Origin: Actinomycetes bacterium | GTDB taxonomy: Bacteria > Actinomycetota > Actinomycetes > Actinomycetales > Cellulomonadaceae | NCBI GenBank assembly: GCA_023390875.1 | Contig: JAEWCA010000551.1 | Span: forward strand, 1-6,965 | DNA length: 6,965 nucleotides | Direction: 5' to 3' | In this document: positions 1 through 5,627 of the stretch, in pieces | Numbering within the stretch: position 1 is the first letter of the stretch | Layout: each line of letters opens with the position of its first letter | Notes under the pieces: model-generated | Seen by the model: only the letters and a program-made list of their open reading frames with translations | What the model was told of the DNA's origin: nothing | Database searches by the model: none | Made by a program: the position numbers and the translations under genes

Positions 1-86
1 ACCCGATCCGGCGTCATTCCGGGCTCGGCTACCGGTCCCCGAACGACTTCGAGGACCTACACACCGCCGCGACCGCGGCGGCATGA
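1..86 (+). CDS. IS3-family transposase (OrfB), C-terminal end only
   Basis: The frame that begins with the partial codon at 1-2 continues to a TGA at 84-86 and gives 27 residues. They contain RRHSGLGYRSPNDFEDLH followed by an Ala/Thr tail. The RRHSxLGYxSP signature is the conserved C-terminal end of the rve-type DDE integrase domain of IS3-family OrfB transposases, which cut and join the ends of the element. The catalytic DDE residues would lie upstream, outside the window, so I cannot tell whether the element is intact or a fragment. The frame and the family motif are seen directly; the IS3 assignment rests on known family sequence. A normal stop followed by an IS-end-like sequence suggests that this 3' end is not decayed. 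Confidence 0.85.
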   Translation, partial: PIRRHSGLGYRSPNDFEDLHTAATAAA

Positions 87-100
87 TCAGCACACCCTCA

Positions 101-126
101 CTGTCCGGGAAACCGGGTCAGGCTCC
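101..126. mobile_element. Probable right end (IRR) of the IS3-family element
   Basis: About 15 nt after the transposase stop lies CTGTCCGGGAAACCGGGTCA, followed by GGCTCC. A TGTC...GAAACCGGG(T/G)CAGG pattern is typical of the terminal repeats of actinobacterial IS3-family elements. The left end is outside the window, so the inverted repeat and the target duplication cannot be checked, and the outer boundary is approximate. Confidence 0.45.
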
Positions 127-377
127 GTCGCACCAGCCTCTGGCGTGCGCGATGCGCCGCCCACGGTCGTCGCGGCAACCACAGGCGCCGAGCGTGTGCC
201 AGGGGTGCCCAGATCGAGACTCTCGGCGGCCGACCCCACGTTGCCTGCTGCATACGTCGAGTCCCTCTTTGACTCGGAGCGGACGCGGCTGGCGGCGAGG
301 CGCAGGTGCCGTCCTTCTGCGGTTGGCCCGCTCGGGTGCGGCCGTGCGGTCGCTGGCGCCGCGCTCCACGGGTTCCC

Positions 378-391
378 GTTTCACGCGGAAC
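378..391. promoter_or_regulatory. parS: Degenerate parS-like site
   Basis: GTTTCACGCGGAAC differs at two positions from the parS core GTTTCACGTGAAAC; one change (T to C) breaks the central CACGTG. ParB affinity is probably reduced. A still more decayed relative, with both half-sites displaced, may lie at 434-450. Confidence 0.5.
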
Positions 392-489
392 GTCGCACAT
401 GGAGGATGAGGCCCCGGGCAGGACCTGGTGCGCGGTTCACCCCACGGAACGTGCGCGAGTGTCATGGCGCTCTATCCGTCGCGGCGCGT

Positions 490-503
490 GTTTCACGTGG
501 AAG
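490..503. promoter_or_regulatory. parS: parS-like site, tandem unit 1
   Basis: GTTTCACGTGGAAG keeps the intact CACGTG centre and left half-site. It has two changes in the right half relative to GTTTCACGTGAAAC. Confidence 0.65.
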
Positions 504-522
504 GACATGCGTCGCGGCGCGT

Positions 523-536
523 GGTTCACGTGGAAC
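523..536. promoter_or_regulatory. parS: parS-like site, tandem unit 2
   Basis: GGTTCACGTGGAAC keeps CACGTG and has one change in each half-site relative to the core palindrome. Confidence 0.65.
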
Positions 537-555
537 GACATCCGTCGCGGCGCGT

Positions 556-569
556 GTTTCACGTGGAAC
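556..569. promoter_or_regulatory. parS: parS site, tandem unit 3
   Basis: GTTTCACGTGGAAC differs by a single A-to-G change from the perfect palindrome. The same variant recurs at 2171 and 4200, and is known among functional parS sites of actinobacteria such as Streptomyces. Confidence 0.85.
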
Positions 570-673
570 GACGCCGACTGGCCCCGTGCCTACCGCGGTG
601 TAGCACATCAGGGCCGAAGTCAGTGCCGCGCCGACTGCCTGGATGGAGGCCCGTCCACTTCAGGTGCGCGGGT

Positions 674-689
674 TGTTTCACGTGAAACA
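674..689. promoter_or_regulatory. parS: parS, perfect 16-bp palindrome
   Basis: TGTTTCACGTGAAACA is a perfect 16-bp palindrome and an exact match to the bacterial chromosomal parS consensus. It is the only site in the window with the fully symmetric 16-mer including the outer T and A. Confidence 0.97.
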
Positions 690-1047
690 GGTCGGCCGGG
701 CGCGGCGGTGCCAAATGTACGCGCAACGAGCCGTTCGCCCGGGTGCGGGGCCCGGTCCGGAGATCGCGTCGCCCGCAGGGGACCGGTGATGCATTGAACC
801 GGTGTCAGACGCATGCGGTGGTGCAAGCCGTTGTCAGGCGCTGCCCGCGTCTCCTAGTGCCGGCGTCACGGCATGCCGCGGACCGGCCGTTCGGGCCGAC
901 TTTCCCTGAGACGCATGTCCATCCGGCGCGGTGAACATCCAGTGCATCGGAAGGCCGGCCGCGGCCTTGTGCGCACGGAAGGGTCGCCTCGCCGCAGGGG
1001 CTATCGGTCGAACGTAGAGGTCCGCTTCCACGGTGGAGTCGTGTCCC

Positions 1048-1516
1048 GTCGCCGACGGGCGCGGCCGGCCGCTGGCGGTGCTGCCGGGACCGGGGCAGGG
1101 CGGTGACGCCTCGACGTGCCTTCTGGCGCTAGCAGCGATCCGGGTGTCCTGCACCGGTCCGGGCAGGCCTCGCACAACTCGCCAGGCGAGTGTTGGCCGA
1201 CCACAACTCGCCAGGCGAGTGTTGGCCGACCGGGCGTACTCCTCACGGGCGATCCGCCCAGAGTTGCGCCGCCGGGCATCGTCTCGGTGATCCTGGTGAG
1301 CCTCGCGACCAACAGGGGCACCGTCGGCGGCGCGGATCAGGCGGTGGCCGGCAGGTCACCAACGACATTGACAACCACATGCGCCGCAACGCCGCCGAAC
1401 GGTACTTCAACGCTCTCGTGCGGTGGCGCGGGCTGGCCACCCGCTGCGACAAGCACGCCGTGAGCTACCGCGGCGGCGTCGTGCTTGCCGCAATTCTCTG
1501 CTGGCTGCGCCCGTGA
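1048..1516 (+). pseudogene. IS5-family transposase remnant, 5'-truncated and frameshifted
   Basis: Three frames must be joined to follow one transposase. From 1048 frame 1 reads VADGRGRPLAVL, then GPGRPRT, then VLADRAYSSRAIR...LRRR before a TGA at 1288-1290. Frame 3 supplies GIVSVI (1275-1292). Frame 2 supplies EPRDQQGHRRRRGS...AERYFNAL..WRGLATRCDKHAVSYRGGVVLAAILCWLR to a TGA at 1514-1516. These motifs are characteristic of IS5-family DDE transposases, probably the IS427-like group, in which AD(R/K)AYSS holds the second catalytic Asp (codon 1228-1230) and ERYFN the catalytic Glu (1397-1399). The N-terminal part with the first Asp is not recognisable. With two frameshifts, an internal 29-bp duplication and the missing 5' end, it cannot encode an active enzyme. 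I could not place the terminal inverted repeats. Confidence 0.88.
1173..1230. repeat. Exact 29-bp tandem duplication, each copy with a 13-bp palindrome
   Basis: Copies at 1173-1201 and 1202-1230 are identical. Each contains CTCGCCAGGCGAG, a 6-bp inverted repeat around a central A, and ends in TGTTGGCCGAC. The second copy leads straight into the conserved transposase codons for VLAD. The duplication lies inside the IS5-type pseudogene and inserts roughly ten residues with no counterpart in the family. Confidence 0.9.
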
Positions 1517-1573
1517 AGCCTTGGACCCGGGAAGCGGTGTCGCTCCTGTTCGTAGCCATGCCAGGCTTCAGTC

Positions 1574-1972
1574 ATGCACACCGACCGGGCCGGACGATCC
1601 GAATTGCACTACGCAGCACTCGACGGCGACAGTGAGGCGGTGACCAAGCTCGTCGCGGCGGGCGCGGACCCGAGGCAGCCTGACAGCGCCGGGTTCACGC
1701 CGCTGCACTTCGCGGCGCAGTCGGGGCACGCGAACGTGGCTCGACTGCTCCTCGACGCCGGCGCGCCGCTCGAACTCCGCAACCGGTTCGGCGCGACACC
1801 ACTGTTTGTCGCCCTGGCCAACGTCCATGACGGCGACGGTGAGATCGTCCGCGCGCTGCTCGCCGCCGGCTCCGACCCCATGGCTCAGAACCGCGACGGC
1901 GTAACGCCGCTGTCCTACGCGCGCACCGTCGCAAACTACGACCTCATGCGGTTCTTCCGGCCTGACGACTGA
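1574..1972 (+). CDS. Small ankyrin-repeat protein
   Basis: The product has 132 residues and is almost wholly ankyrin repeats. Repeat 1 is about residues 7-37 (SELHYAALDGD...LVAAGADP), repeat 2 about 40-70 (GFTPLHFAAQSGHANVARLLLDAGA), repeat 3 about 73-106 (GATPLFVAL...ALLAAGSDP) and a capping repeat 109-132 (GVTPLSYARTVANYDLMRFF). The TPLHxAA and LLxAGA signatures are clear. No signal peptide or membrane segment is seen, so it is probably a soluble cytoplasmic protein-binding module. Short bacterial ankyrin proteins of this build are sometimes immunity or inhibitor partners, but no partner gene is visible. The ATG at 1574 is the first start after an in-frame TAG at 1553 and fits the usual N-terminus of such proteins; no good Shine-Dalgarno precedes it, so expression is uncertain. 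It lies 57 bp after the IS5 remnant and has no operon partner. Confidence 0.85.
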   Translation: MHTDRAGRSELHYAALDGDSEAVTKLVAAGADPRQPDSAGFTPLHFAAQSGHANVARLLLDAGAPLELRNRFGATPLFVALANVHDGDGEIVRALLAAGSDPMAQNRDGVTPLSYARTVANYDLMRFFRPDD

Positions 1973-2170
1973 CCCACCACGCAGGCCCGGCTCGGCTTGG
2001 TCACGCGGCAACCCGCAGCGCCCTCGCCCAGGGCCTGTGCCGGTCAAGAAATCGCGCGCGTCGTCTCCGACTAGAGGGATCCACCCTGGCCGAGTCCGCT
2101 CAAACCGCAGCGGCTCGCACGATCCCGGTCTCGAGCAGCACGCGAGTGGGGACCACGTCGCCAGCGGCAT

Positions 2171-2184
2171 GTTTCACGTGGAAC
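2171..2184. promoter_or_regulatory. parS: parS site (single-mismatch variant)
   Basis: GTTTCACGTGGAAC, flanked by T and A, so the 16-mer has just one break in symmetry. It sits alone, about 1.5 kb from the upstream cluster and 0.7 kb from the next site. Confidence 0.88.
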
Positions 2185-2776
2185 ACTCACCGCGCGCGAC
2201 GCGTGGACCCATGTGTGCGTGGGTACGGAGCGGTGAAGGAGAGCGTTCGGGGCATAGGGATCAGTCTCACCGTTCGGGTCGCATTGAGCATGAGCAGACC
2301 GTTCCGATGCGTCGGAGACCTTCGAAGGCGGGCGCTATGCATGTCGGTGGTCGAGGGCCGTGGTCCGCGAGGGCGGGGGCGTCAGAGAGATTCCTCTCGT
2401 GTCGGCACGGACGCGACGGCGGCGACAAGTGCGCGCATTGTCCAGGCCTCGATTTTGTCGCGAACCTGCGGAAGCCACGGGGATGCGACCGGCGACCGAC
2501 TATCGAGAGGCGCCTGATTCCAAAGGGGTGGCGAGGGCAGCCCGCTCGGGCGCGGTTCAACTGAGTTCGGCACGCCCCGGGCGTCACACGTTCTTGCACC
2601 TACGCCACACAGAGCGGTTCGTTCTCGGGTGCCGCGACGGCCGCGTGCGAACTGCGACGAGCAGGCCCGTGAGATTGACGCCAGGGGCTCGCCGAGCACC
2701 TGACCTGGACAGAGAGTCTCCGGCGAGGGTGTGTGTGAAGGCCGGGTCGGTGCTGCTTCGCACGGTACGGTAGGGC

Positions 2777-2819
2777 GGCGCCAGGGCCTCTGCCGGCTCG
2801 GCTCGAGGCCGGTGGCGCC
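2777..2819 (+). other. Strong hairpin upstream of rsmG
   Basis: GGCGCCA (2777-2783) pairs with TGGCGCC (2813-2819), and the inner GGCCTC (2785-2790) pairs with GAGGCC (2805-2810). The result is a 7-bp plus 6-bp stem separated by a small internal loop, with a 14-nt apical loop. No T tract follows, so it is not a classic intrinsic terminator. It could be a structured 5' leader of the operon transcript or a terminator of upstream readthrough. A weaker hairpin follows at about 2828-2849. Confidence 0.45.
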
Positions 2820-2858
2820 ACATCGCGCGACGCGCCGCAAGCGGCGTCGAGGGCGATG

Positions 2859-2872
2859 GTTTCACGTGAAAC
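2859..2872. promoter_or_regulatory. parS: parS, perfect 14-bp core, at the rsmG start
   Basis: GTTTCACGTGAAAC is the exact palindromic core. It ends 15 nt before the rsmG GTG and just before the G-rich ribosome-binding stretch at 2876-2880. ParB bound here would lie in or at the leader of the operon that encodes it. Confidence 0.95.
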
Positions 2873-2887
2873 GACGGGGGATGGGCT

Positions 2888-3565
2888 GTGACGGTGAGTG
2901 ACGCAGGGTCGAACGACGACTCTGACCCGCTCGACGGCGATCCTCGCCTCGAACCGTTCTTCGGTGCCGCGTATCCGTCGGTGAAGGGATTCCACGACCT
3001 CCTCGTTCGCGAGGGAGTGCTGCGCGGACTCGTGGGTCCGCGAGAGGTCTCCCGGCTCTGGGAACGCCACATCCTGAACTCGGCGGCGGTGGTGCCGTTC
3101 CTGCCGCAGTCGGGCCGGATCATCGACCTCGGCAGTGGAGCGGGTCTTCCCGGTGTCGTCATCGCGGCGATGCGGCCGGACGCGGAGGTGGTCCTCCTCG
3201 AGCCGATGGAGCGGCGGACGGACTGGCTGTCCGCGGTCGCCAGTGAGCTGGCCCTGTCGAACGTCGTCGTCCTTCGCGGTCGAGCCCAGGACGTCCAGGG
3301 CACGCTCGTCGGCGATGCTGTGACCGCCCGGGCCGTCGCGTCTCTGGACAAGCTCTATCGGTGGGCGTTCCCACTGCTGCGGAAGGGCGGCACACTGGTC
3401 GCCCTCAAGGGCGGCAAGGCAGAAGAAGAGGTCGAAGCGGCGCGGCACGTAGGGCGAAAGCTCGGTGGCGGGCAGGCTGAGGTCATCACCGCATCCACGC
3501 TCGAGGGTGTGGAAGAGACTCGCGTTGTTCGCGTCGTACGGGAGGCTGTGACGAGTGTTCGGTAG
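2888..3565 (+). CDS. rsmG: 16S rRNA (guanine527-N7)-methyltransferase RsmG (GidB)
   Basis: RsmG transfers a methyl group from S-adenosylmethionine to N7 of G527 in 16S rRNA, in the cytoplasm on the small ribosomal subunit; in many bacteria its loss gives low-level streptomycin resistance. The 225-residue product has the usual family length. Visible features are the WERHILNSAAV segment (58-68), SAM-binding motif I DLGSGAGLPG (80-89), LLEPMERR (103-110), and the conserved TARAVASLDKL (146-156) followed by LVALKGGKAEEE (170-181). The GTG at 2888 is preceded by a G-rich stretch (2876-2880); a second in-frame GTG at 2894 is an alternative. The gene overlaps parA by 11 bp, indicating co-transcription. 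Its usual upstream neighbours jag and yidC are missing here. Confidence 0.96.
   Translation: MTVSDAGSNDDSDPLDGDPRLEPFFGAAYPSVKGFHDLLVREGVLRGLVGPREVSRLWERHILNSAAVVPFLPQSGRIIDLGSGAGLPGVVIAAMRPDAEVVLLEPMERRTDWLSAVASELALSNVVVLRGRAQDVQGTLVGDAVTARAVASLDKLYRWAFPLLRKGGTLVALKGGKAEEEVEAARHVGRKLGGGQAEVITASTLEGVEETRVVRVVREAVTSVR
3541..3545 (+). promoter_or_regulatory. Ribosome binding site supporting the far-upstream parA start
   Basis: GGAGG lies inside the end of rsmG, 9 nt before the GTG at 3555. This good spacing, together with the overlap with rsmG, is the main argument that translation of ParA begins here and includes the long N-terminal extension. Confidence 0.7.
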
Positions 3566-5627
3566 GAAGAAGCGTCGCGCAGACCCGATCCCGTCCACGT
3601 CTGCCGAGTCAGCAGCCGCGGCGGCCGTGACCAGCGGTGACGCAGCCGCGCCGAGCCAGCCGCCCCACGGATGGGAGCCAGGCCCGGCGATCGACCCCGT
3701 CCGCGGAGCGCCCACATCGAGCCTGGAGGCGACAGCCTCAGCACCGGTCGTTTCACGTGAAACGAGCAGTCCGACGCTGGCCGGTCCGACGCCGCTCGTT
3801 TCACGTGAAACAGCCGCAGCCGCCTTCGGCACAGTCGGCCAGGTGCCGCGCCCTGCCGCGCCCGTCACCGGCGACGCGTCGTGGGGGCCCGCCGTCCCCG
3901 CAGCTGCGGCGGGAGCCCTCGACGCAAGCGCTGTCAGCCCGAAGACGCCCGCGGTAACCCCCGATGGCCCAGCGTCGAGCACCGAGCCGGCGCAGCACGT
4001 ACCCGCCGCAGATGCGCCTGCGGCACCGAGTCTGCATCGCACGGCGTCTAGGGCGCCCATCGCTGCCGAGCAGCAGCCAGCTGCGCACACAGCCGCCATC
4101 GCGGAGTCGAGCGACGCCGGGTCGCCGCTCGTGGCCAGCGCTGCTGCCGCGGCCGCCGAAGCCGCCGAGCAGCCGCATGACTCCCACGCAGCGGGCGATG
4201 TTTCACGTGGAACGGCGACGCCCGCGGCGGCTGACCTCGACGTTCACGGGGGAGCGTCGGTCGACGGACAGGAGCGGGACGGACGGCAGGCGTCTGCTGT
4301 CACCGGTGTGCCTCACACTGGATCGCCGGCAGGAGCACCTCCGGACGAGCTCGGCGAAGACTCGCCCGAGACCACGCACGACAGGAACGACGAGAACCCC
4401 GTGACCGACGCTGACAAGGCGCCCCACCTCCCGGCCGACGAGCTCGCCGCGGCCACCACCACGACCTCAGACGACACCCTTGGGGCGCGACGCTCCAGCC
4501 GTCTCGACTCGGACGAGGGGCGACGTGCTGCGCTCGTCGAGAGTCTGCCGGCGGTCACCGAGGACACACCGCTCATGGCGGAGCTGCAGCAGGACGCACG
4601 GCGACGCATCGAGCTCCGTGGCCGTCGGTTCCCGCAACCGCAGTCGACGCGCATCATCACGGTCGCCAACCAGAAGGGCGGCGTCGGCAAGACGACGACC
4701 ACGGTGAACCTGGCTGCCGCGCTCGCGCAGTCCGGTCTCAACGTCCTGGTGCTCGACAACGACCCGCAGGGCAACGCGTCGACCGCGCTGGGCGTCGAAC
4801 ACCGCGCGGGGACACCGTCGATCTACGAGGTGCTGGTCGAGGGCGCACCGATCTCGGACGCGGTCCAGCAGAGTCCCGACGTCGAGAACCTCTGGTGTCT
4901 GCCGGCGACGATCGACCTGTCGGGTGCGGAGATCGAGCTCGTTTCGATGGTGGCGCGCGAGACCCGTCTTCGGAACGCGCTGGACACGTACCTGGAGTGG
5001 CGGATCCAGAACGGGCAGGCGCCGATCGACTACGTGTTCGTCGACTGCCCGCCGAGTCTCGGTCTGCTGACGGTCAACGCATTCGTCGTCGGTCGCGAGG
5101 TGCTGATCCCGATCCAGTGCGAGTACTACGCGCTCGAGGGTCTGAGCCAGCTGCTCAAGACGATCCAGCTCATCCAGGCGCACCTCAACCCCGAGCTGCA
5201 CGTGTCGACGATCCTCCTGACGATGTACGACGCGCGCACGAACCTCGCCCAGCAGGTGGCGGGCGAGGTGCGGACGCACTTCCCGGAGCGCACGCTCCGG
5301 ACGACGGTGCCGCGCTCCGTCCGCATCTCCGAGGCGCCGAGCTACGGCCAGACGGTCATGACGTACGACGCCGGTTCGTCCGGTGCGCTCGCGTACCTCG
5401 AAGCCGCGCGGGAGCTGGCCGAGCGAGGTGCCGACGGCCTCGGCGAGAGCACCACGCCGGGCGATGCGCACGCGACGGCCGCGCCTGCGACGGCGAACCC
5501 GGCGAACGGTCACGACGCCAGCGGCGTGACGAACGGTCGTGACCCCCACACCCAGGCCGACGAGTCGCACCGCGACGAGGGCCGCATGAACGAGCCGGCC
5601 ATGGCGGCCACCCAGGAGGAGCAGTGA
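3555..5627 (+). CDS. parA: Chromosome partitioning ATPase ParA with long N-terminal extension
   Basis: ParA is the Walker-type ATPase that dimerises with ATP on the nucleoid and moves ParB-parS complexes to segregate origins. The 690-residue product starts with a basic MFGRKKRR. An Ala/Pro/Ser/Thr/Asp-rich, probably disordered stretch runs to about residue 320, followed by a linker ([18 protein letters not shown]) of a type common before the ATPase core. The core begins near R366 (RIITVANQ): deviant Walker A KGGVGKTT 374-381 (K374 signature Lys, K379), Walker A' [10 protein letters not shown] 400-409, Walker [10 protein letters not shown] 493-501. A disordered tail of about 65 residues ends the protein. 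The usual family length is nearer 260-350, so the extension is unusual. Start choice: GTG with GGAGG at 3541-3545. An internal ATG at 4575 (residue 341, GAGGA at 4560) would give a normal 350-residue ParA. Three parS sites lie within the extension. parB overlaps its end. Confidence 0.95.
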   Translation: MFGRKKRRADPIPSTSAESAAAAAVTSGDAAAPSQPPHGWEPGPAIDPVRGAPTSSLEATASAPVVSRETSSPTLAGPTPLVSRETAAAAFGTVGQVPRPAAPVTGDASWGPAVPAAAAGALDASAVSPKTPAVTPDGPASSTEPAQHVPAADAPAAPSLHRTASRAPIAAEQQPAAHTAAIAESSDAGSPLVASAAAAAAEAAEQPHDSHAAGDVSRGTATPAAADLDVHGGASVDGQERDGRQASAVTGVPHTGSPAGAPPDELGEDSPETTHDRNDENPVTDADKAPHLPADELAAATTTTSDDTLGARRSSRLDSDEGRRAALVESLPAVTEDTPLMAELQQDARRRIELRGRRFPQPQSTRIITVANQKGGVGKTTTTVNLAAALAQSGLNVLVLDNDPQGNASTALGVEHRAGTPSIYEVLVEGAPISDAVQQSPDVENLWCLPATIDLSGAEIELVSMVARETRLRNALDTYLEWRIQNGQAPIDYVFVDCPPSLGLLTVNAFVVGREVLIPIQCEYYALEGLSQLLKTIQLIQAHLNPELHVSTILLTMYDARTNLAQQVAGEVRTHFPERTLRTTVPRSVRISEAPSYGQTVMTYDAGSSGALAYLEAARELAERGADGLGESTTPGDAHATAAPATANPANGHDASGVTNGRDPHTQADESHRDEGRMNEPAMAATQEEQ
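3750..3763. promoter_or_regulatory. parS: parS, perfect core, inside parA (codons 66-70)
   Basis: GTTTCACGTGAAAC is an exact core palindrome within the parA coding sequence, where it encodes V66-S67-R68-E69-T70. The next site starts exactly 48 bp downstream. Confidence 0.95.
3798..3811. promoter_or_regulatory. parS: parS, perfect core, inside parA (codons 82-86)
   Basis: GTTTCACGTGAAAC again, encoding V82-S83-R84-E85-T86 in the same codon phase as the site at 3750. Both are preceded by a C, and the flanking codons otherwise differ. Confidence 0.95.
4200..4213. promoter_or_regulatory. parS: parS, single-mismatch variant, inside parA (codons 216-220)
   Basis: GTTTCACGTGGAAC, encoding V216-S217-R218-G219-T220, in the same codon phase as the two upstream intragenic sites. 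It is the last parS visible; none occurs from 4214 to the end of the window. Confidence 0.88.
5614..5620 (+). promoter_or_regulatory. Ribosome binding site for parB
   Basis: AGGAGGA within the last codons of parA is a near-perfect Shine-Dalgarno sequence. It sits only 3 nt before the parB GTG at 5624, which is tight. The parA stop and parB start share GTGA, so translational coupling is likely. Confidence 0.75.

Larger units (their letters stand above)
475..573. repeat. Three 33-bp tandem repeats, each carrying a parS-like site
   Basis: Units run 475-507, 508-540 and 541-573. Each has the shared block CGTCGCGGCGCGTG just before or overlapping a GTTTCACGTGGAAC-type site, then a short GAC-containing spacer. 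Units differ at only a few bases, among them the first bases of the unit, one base in the left half-site of unit 2 and one in the right half-site of unit 1. The period places successive ParB sites 33 bp apart, close to three helical turns. Such near-identical tandem copies point to recent local duplication. Confidence 0.9.
127..1047. other. Gene-free, parS-bearing intergenic region between two IS remnants
   Basis: No reading frame here gives a credible protein. The open frames on both strands translate to Arg/Pro/Gly/Ala-rich strings without family motifs, as expected for non-coding GC-rich DNA. What it does hold is a cluster of ParB-binding-site-like sequences between 378 and 689, part of it in 33-bp tandem repeats. 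From about 700 to 1047 I see nothing recognisable; the last part may be a decayed 5' portion of the IS5-type transposase that becomes readable at 1048. Confidence 0.6.
1973..2858. other. Gene-free region between the ankyrin gene and rsmG
   Basis: Nearly 900 bases with no convincing gene on either strand. The open frames give Arg/Pro/Gly-rich translations without motifs. I looked in particular for Jag (R3H domain) or YidC remnants, which normally precede rsmG, and found none. The region holds a parS site at 2171-2184 and a strong hairpin at 2777-2819. Any promoter for rsmG-parA-parB is likely in the last few hundred bases, but no clear -35/-10 pair stands out. Confidence 0.6.

Noticed and set aside
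434..450. Possible further parS-like sequence (GGTTCAC...CGGAAC)
   Set aside because: The CACGTG centre is lost and the half-sites are displaced by extra bases, so it is unlikely to bind ParB; at most a decayed relative of the array.
145..603. Plus-strand open frame covering the 33-bp repeats, reading VSRG(T) at each parS as parA does
   Set aside because: The shared phase follows from the 33-bp period being a multiple of three. The rest of the translation is Arg/Gly-rich with no motif and no ribosome binding site, so I treat it as non-coding.
1025..1038. Near-palindrome CTTCCACGGTGGAG resembling a parS variant
   Set aside because: The centre is ACGGT instead of ACGT and the half-sites do not match GTTTC/GAAAC. 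It is more likely chance or part of the decayed transposase.
2020..2034. Small hairpin GCCCT/AGGGC after the ankyrin gene as a terminator
   Set aside because: Only a 5-bp stem with no T tract; such structures arise often by chance at this base composition.
2675..2771. Promoter elements upstream of rsmG: TTGACG at 2675-2680 and TACGGT at 2766-2771
   Set aside because: They are not spaced as a pair, and neither has a matching partner hexamer at 16-18 bp. No promoter can be called from sequence alone.
1973..2858. Replication origin (oriC) in the gene-free DNA next to parAB
   Set aside because: There is no cluster of DnaA boxes (one weak TTGTCCAGG only, near 2443) and no AT-rich unwinding stretch.
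2600..4099. Long minus-strand open frame of about 500 codons opposite rsmG and parA
   Set aside because: It overlaps well-supported plus-strand genes, shows no protein motif, and long antisense open frames are common in GC-rich coding DNA. The same applies to the minus-strand frames at 4467-5849 and 5510-6766.
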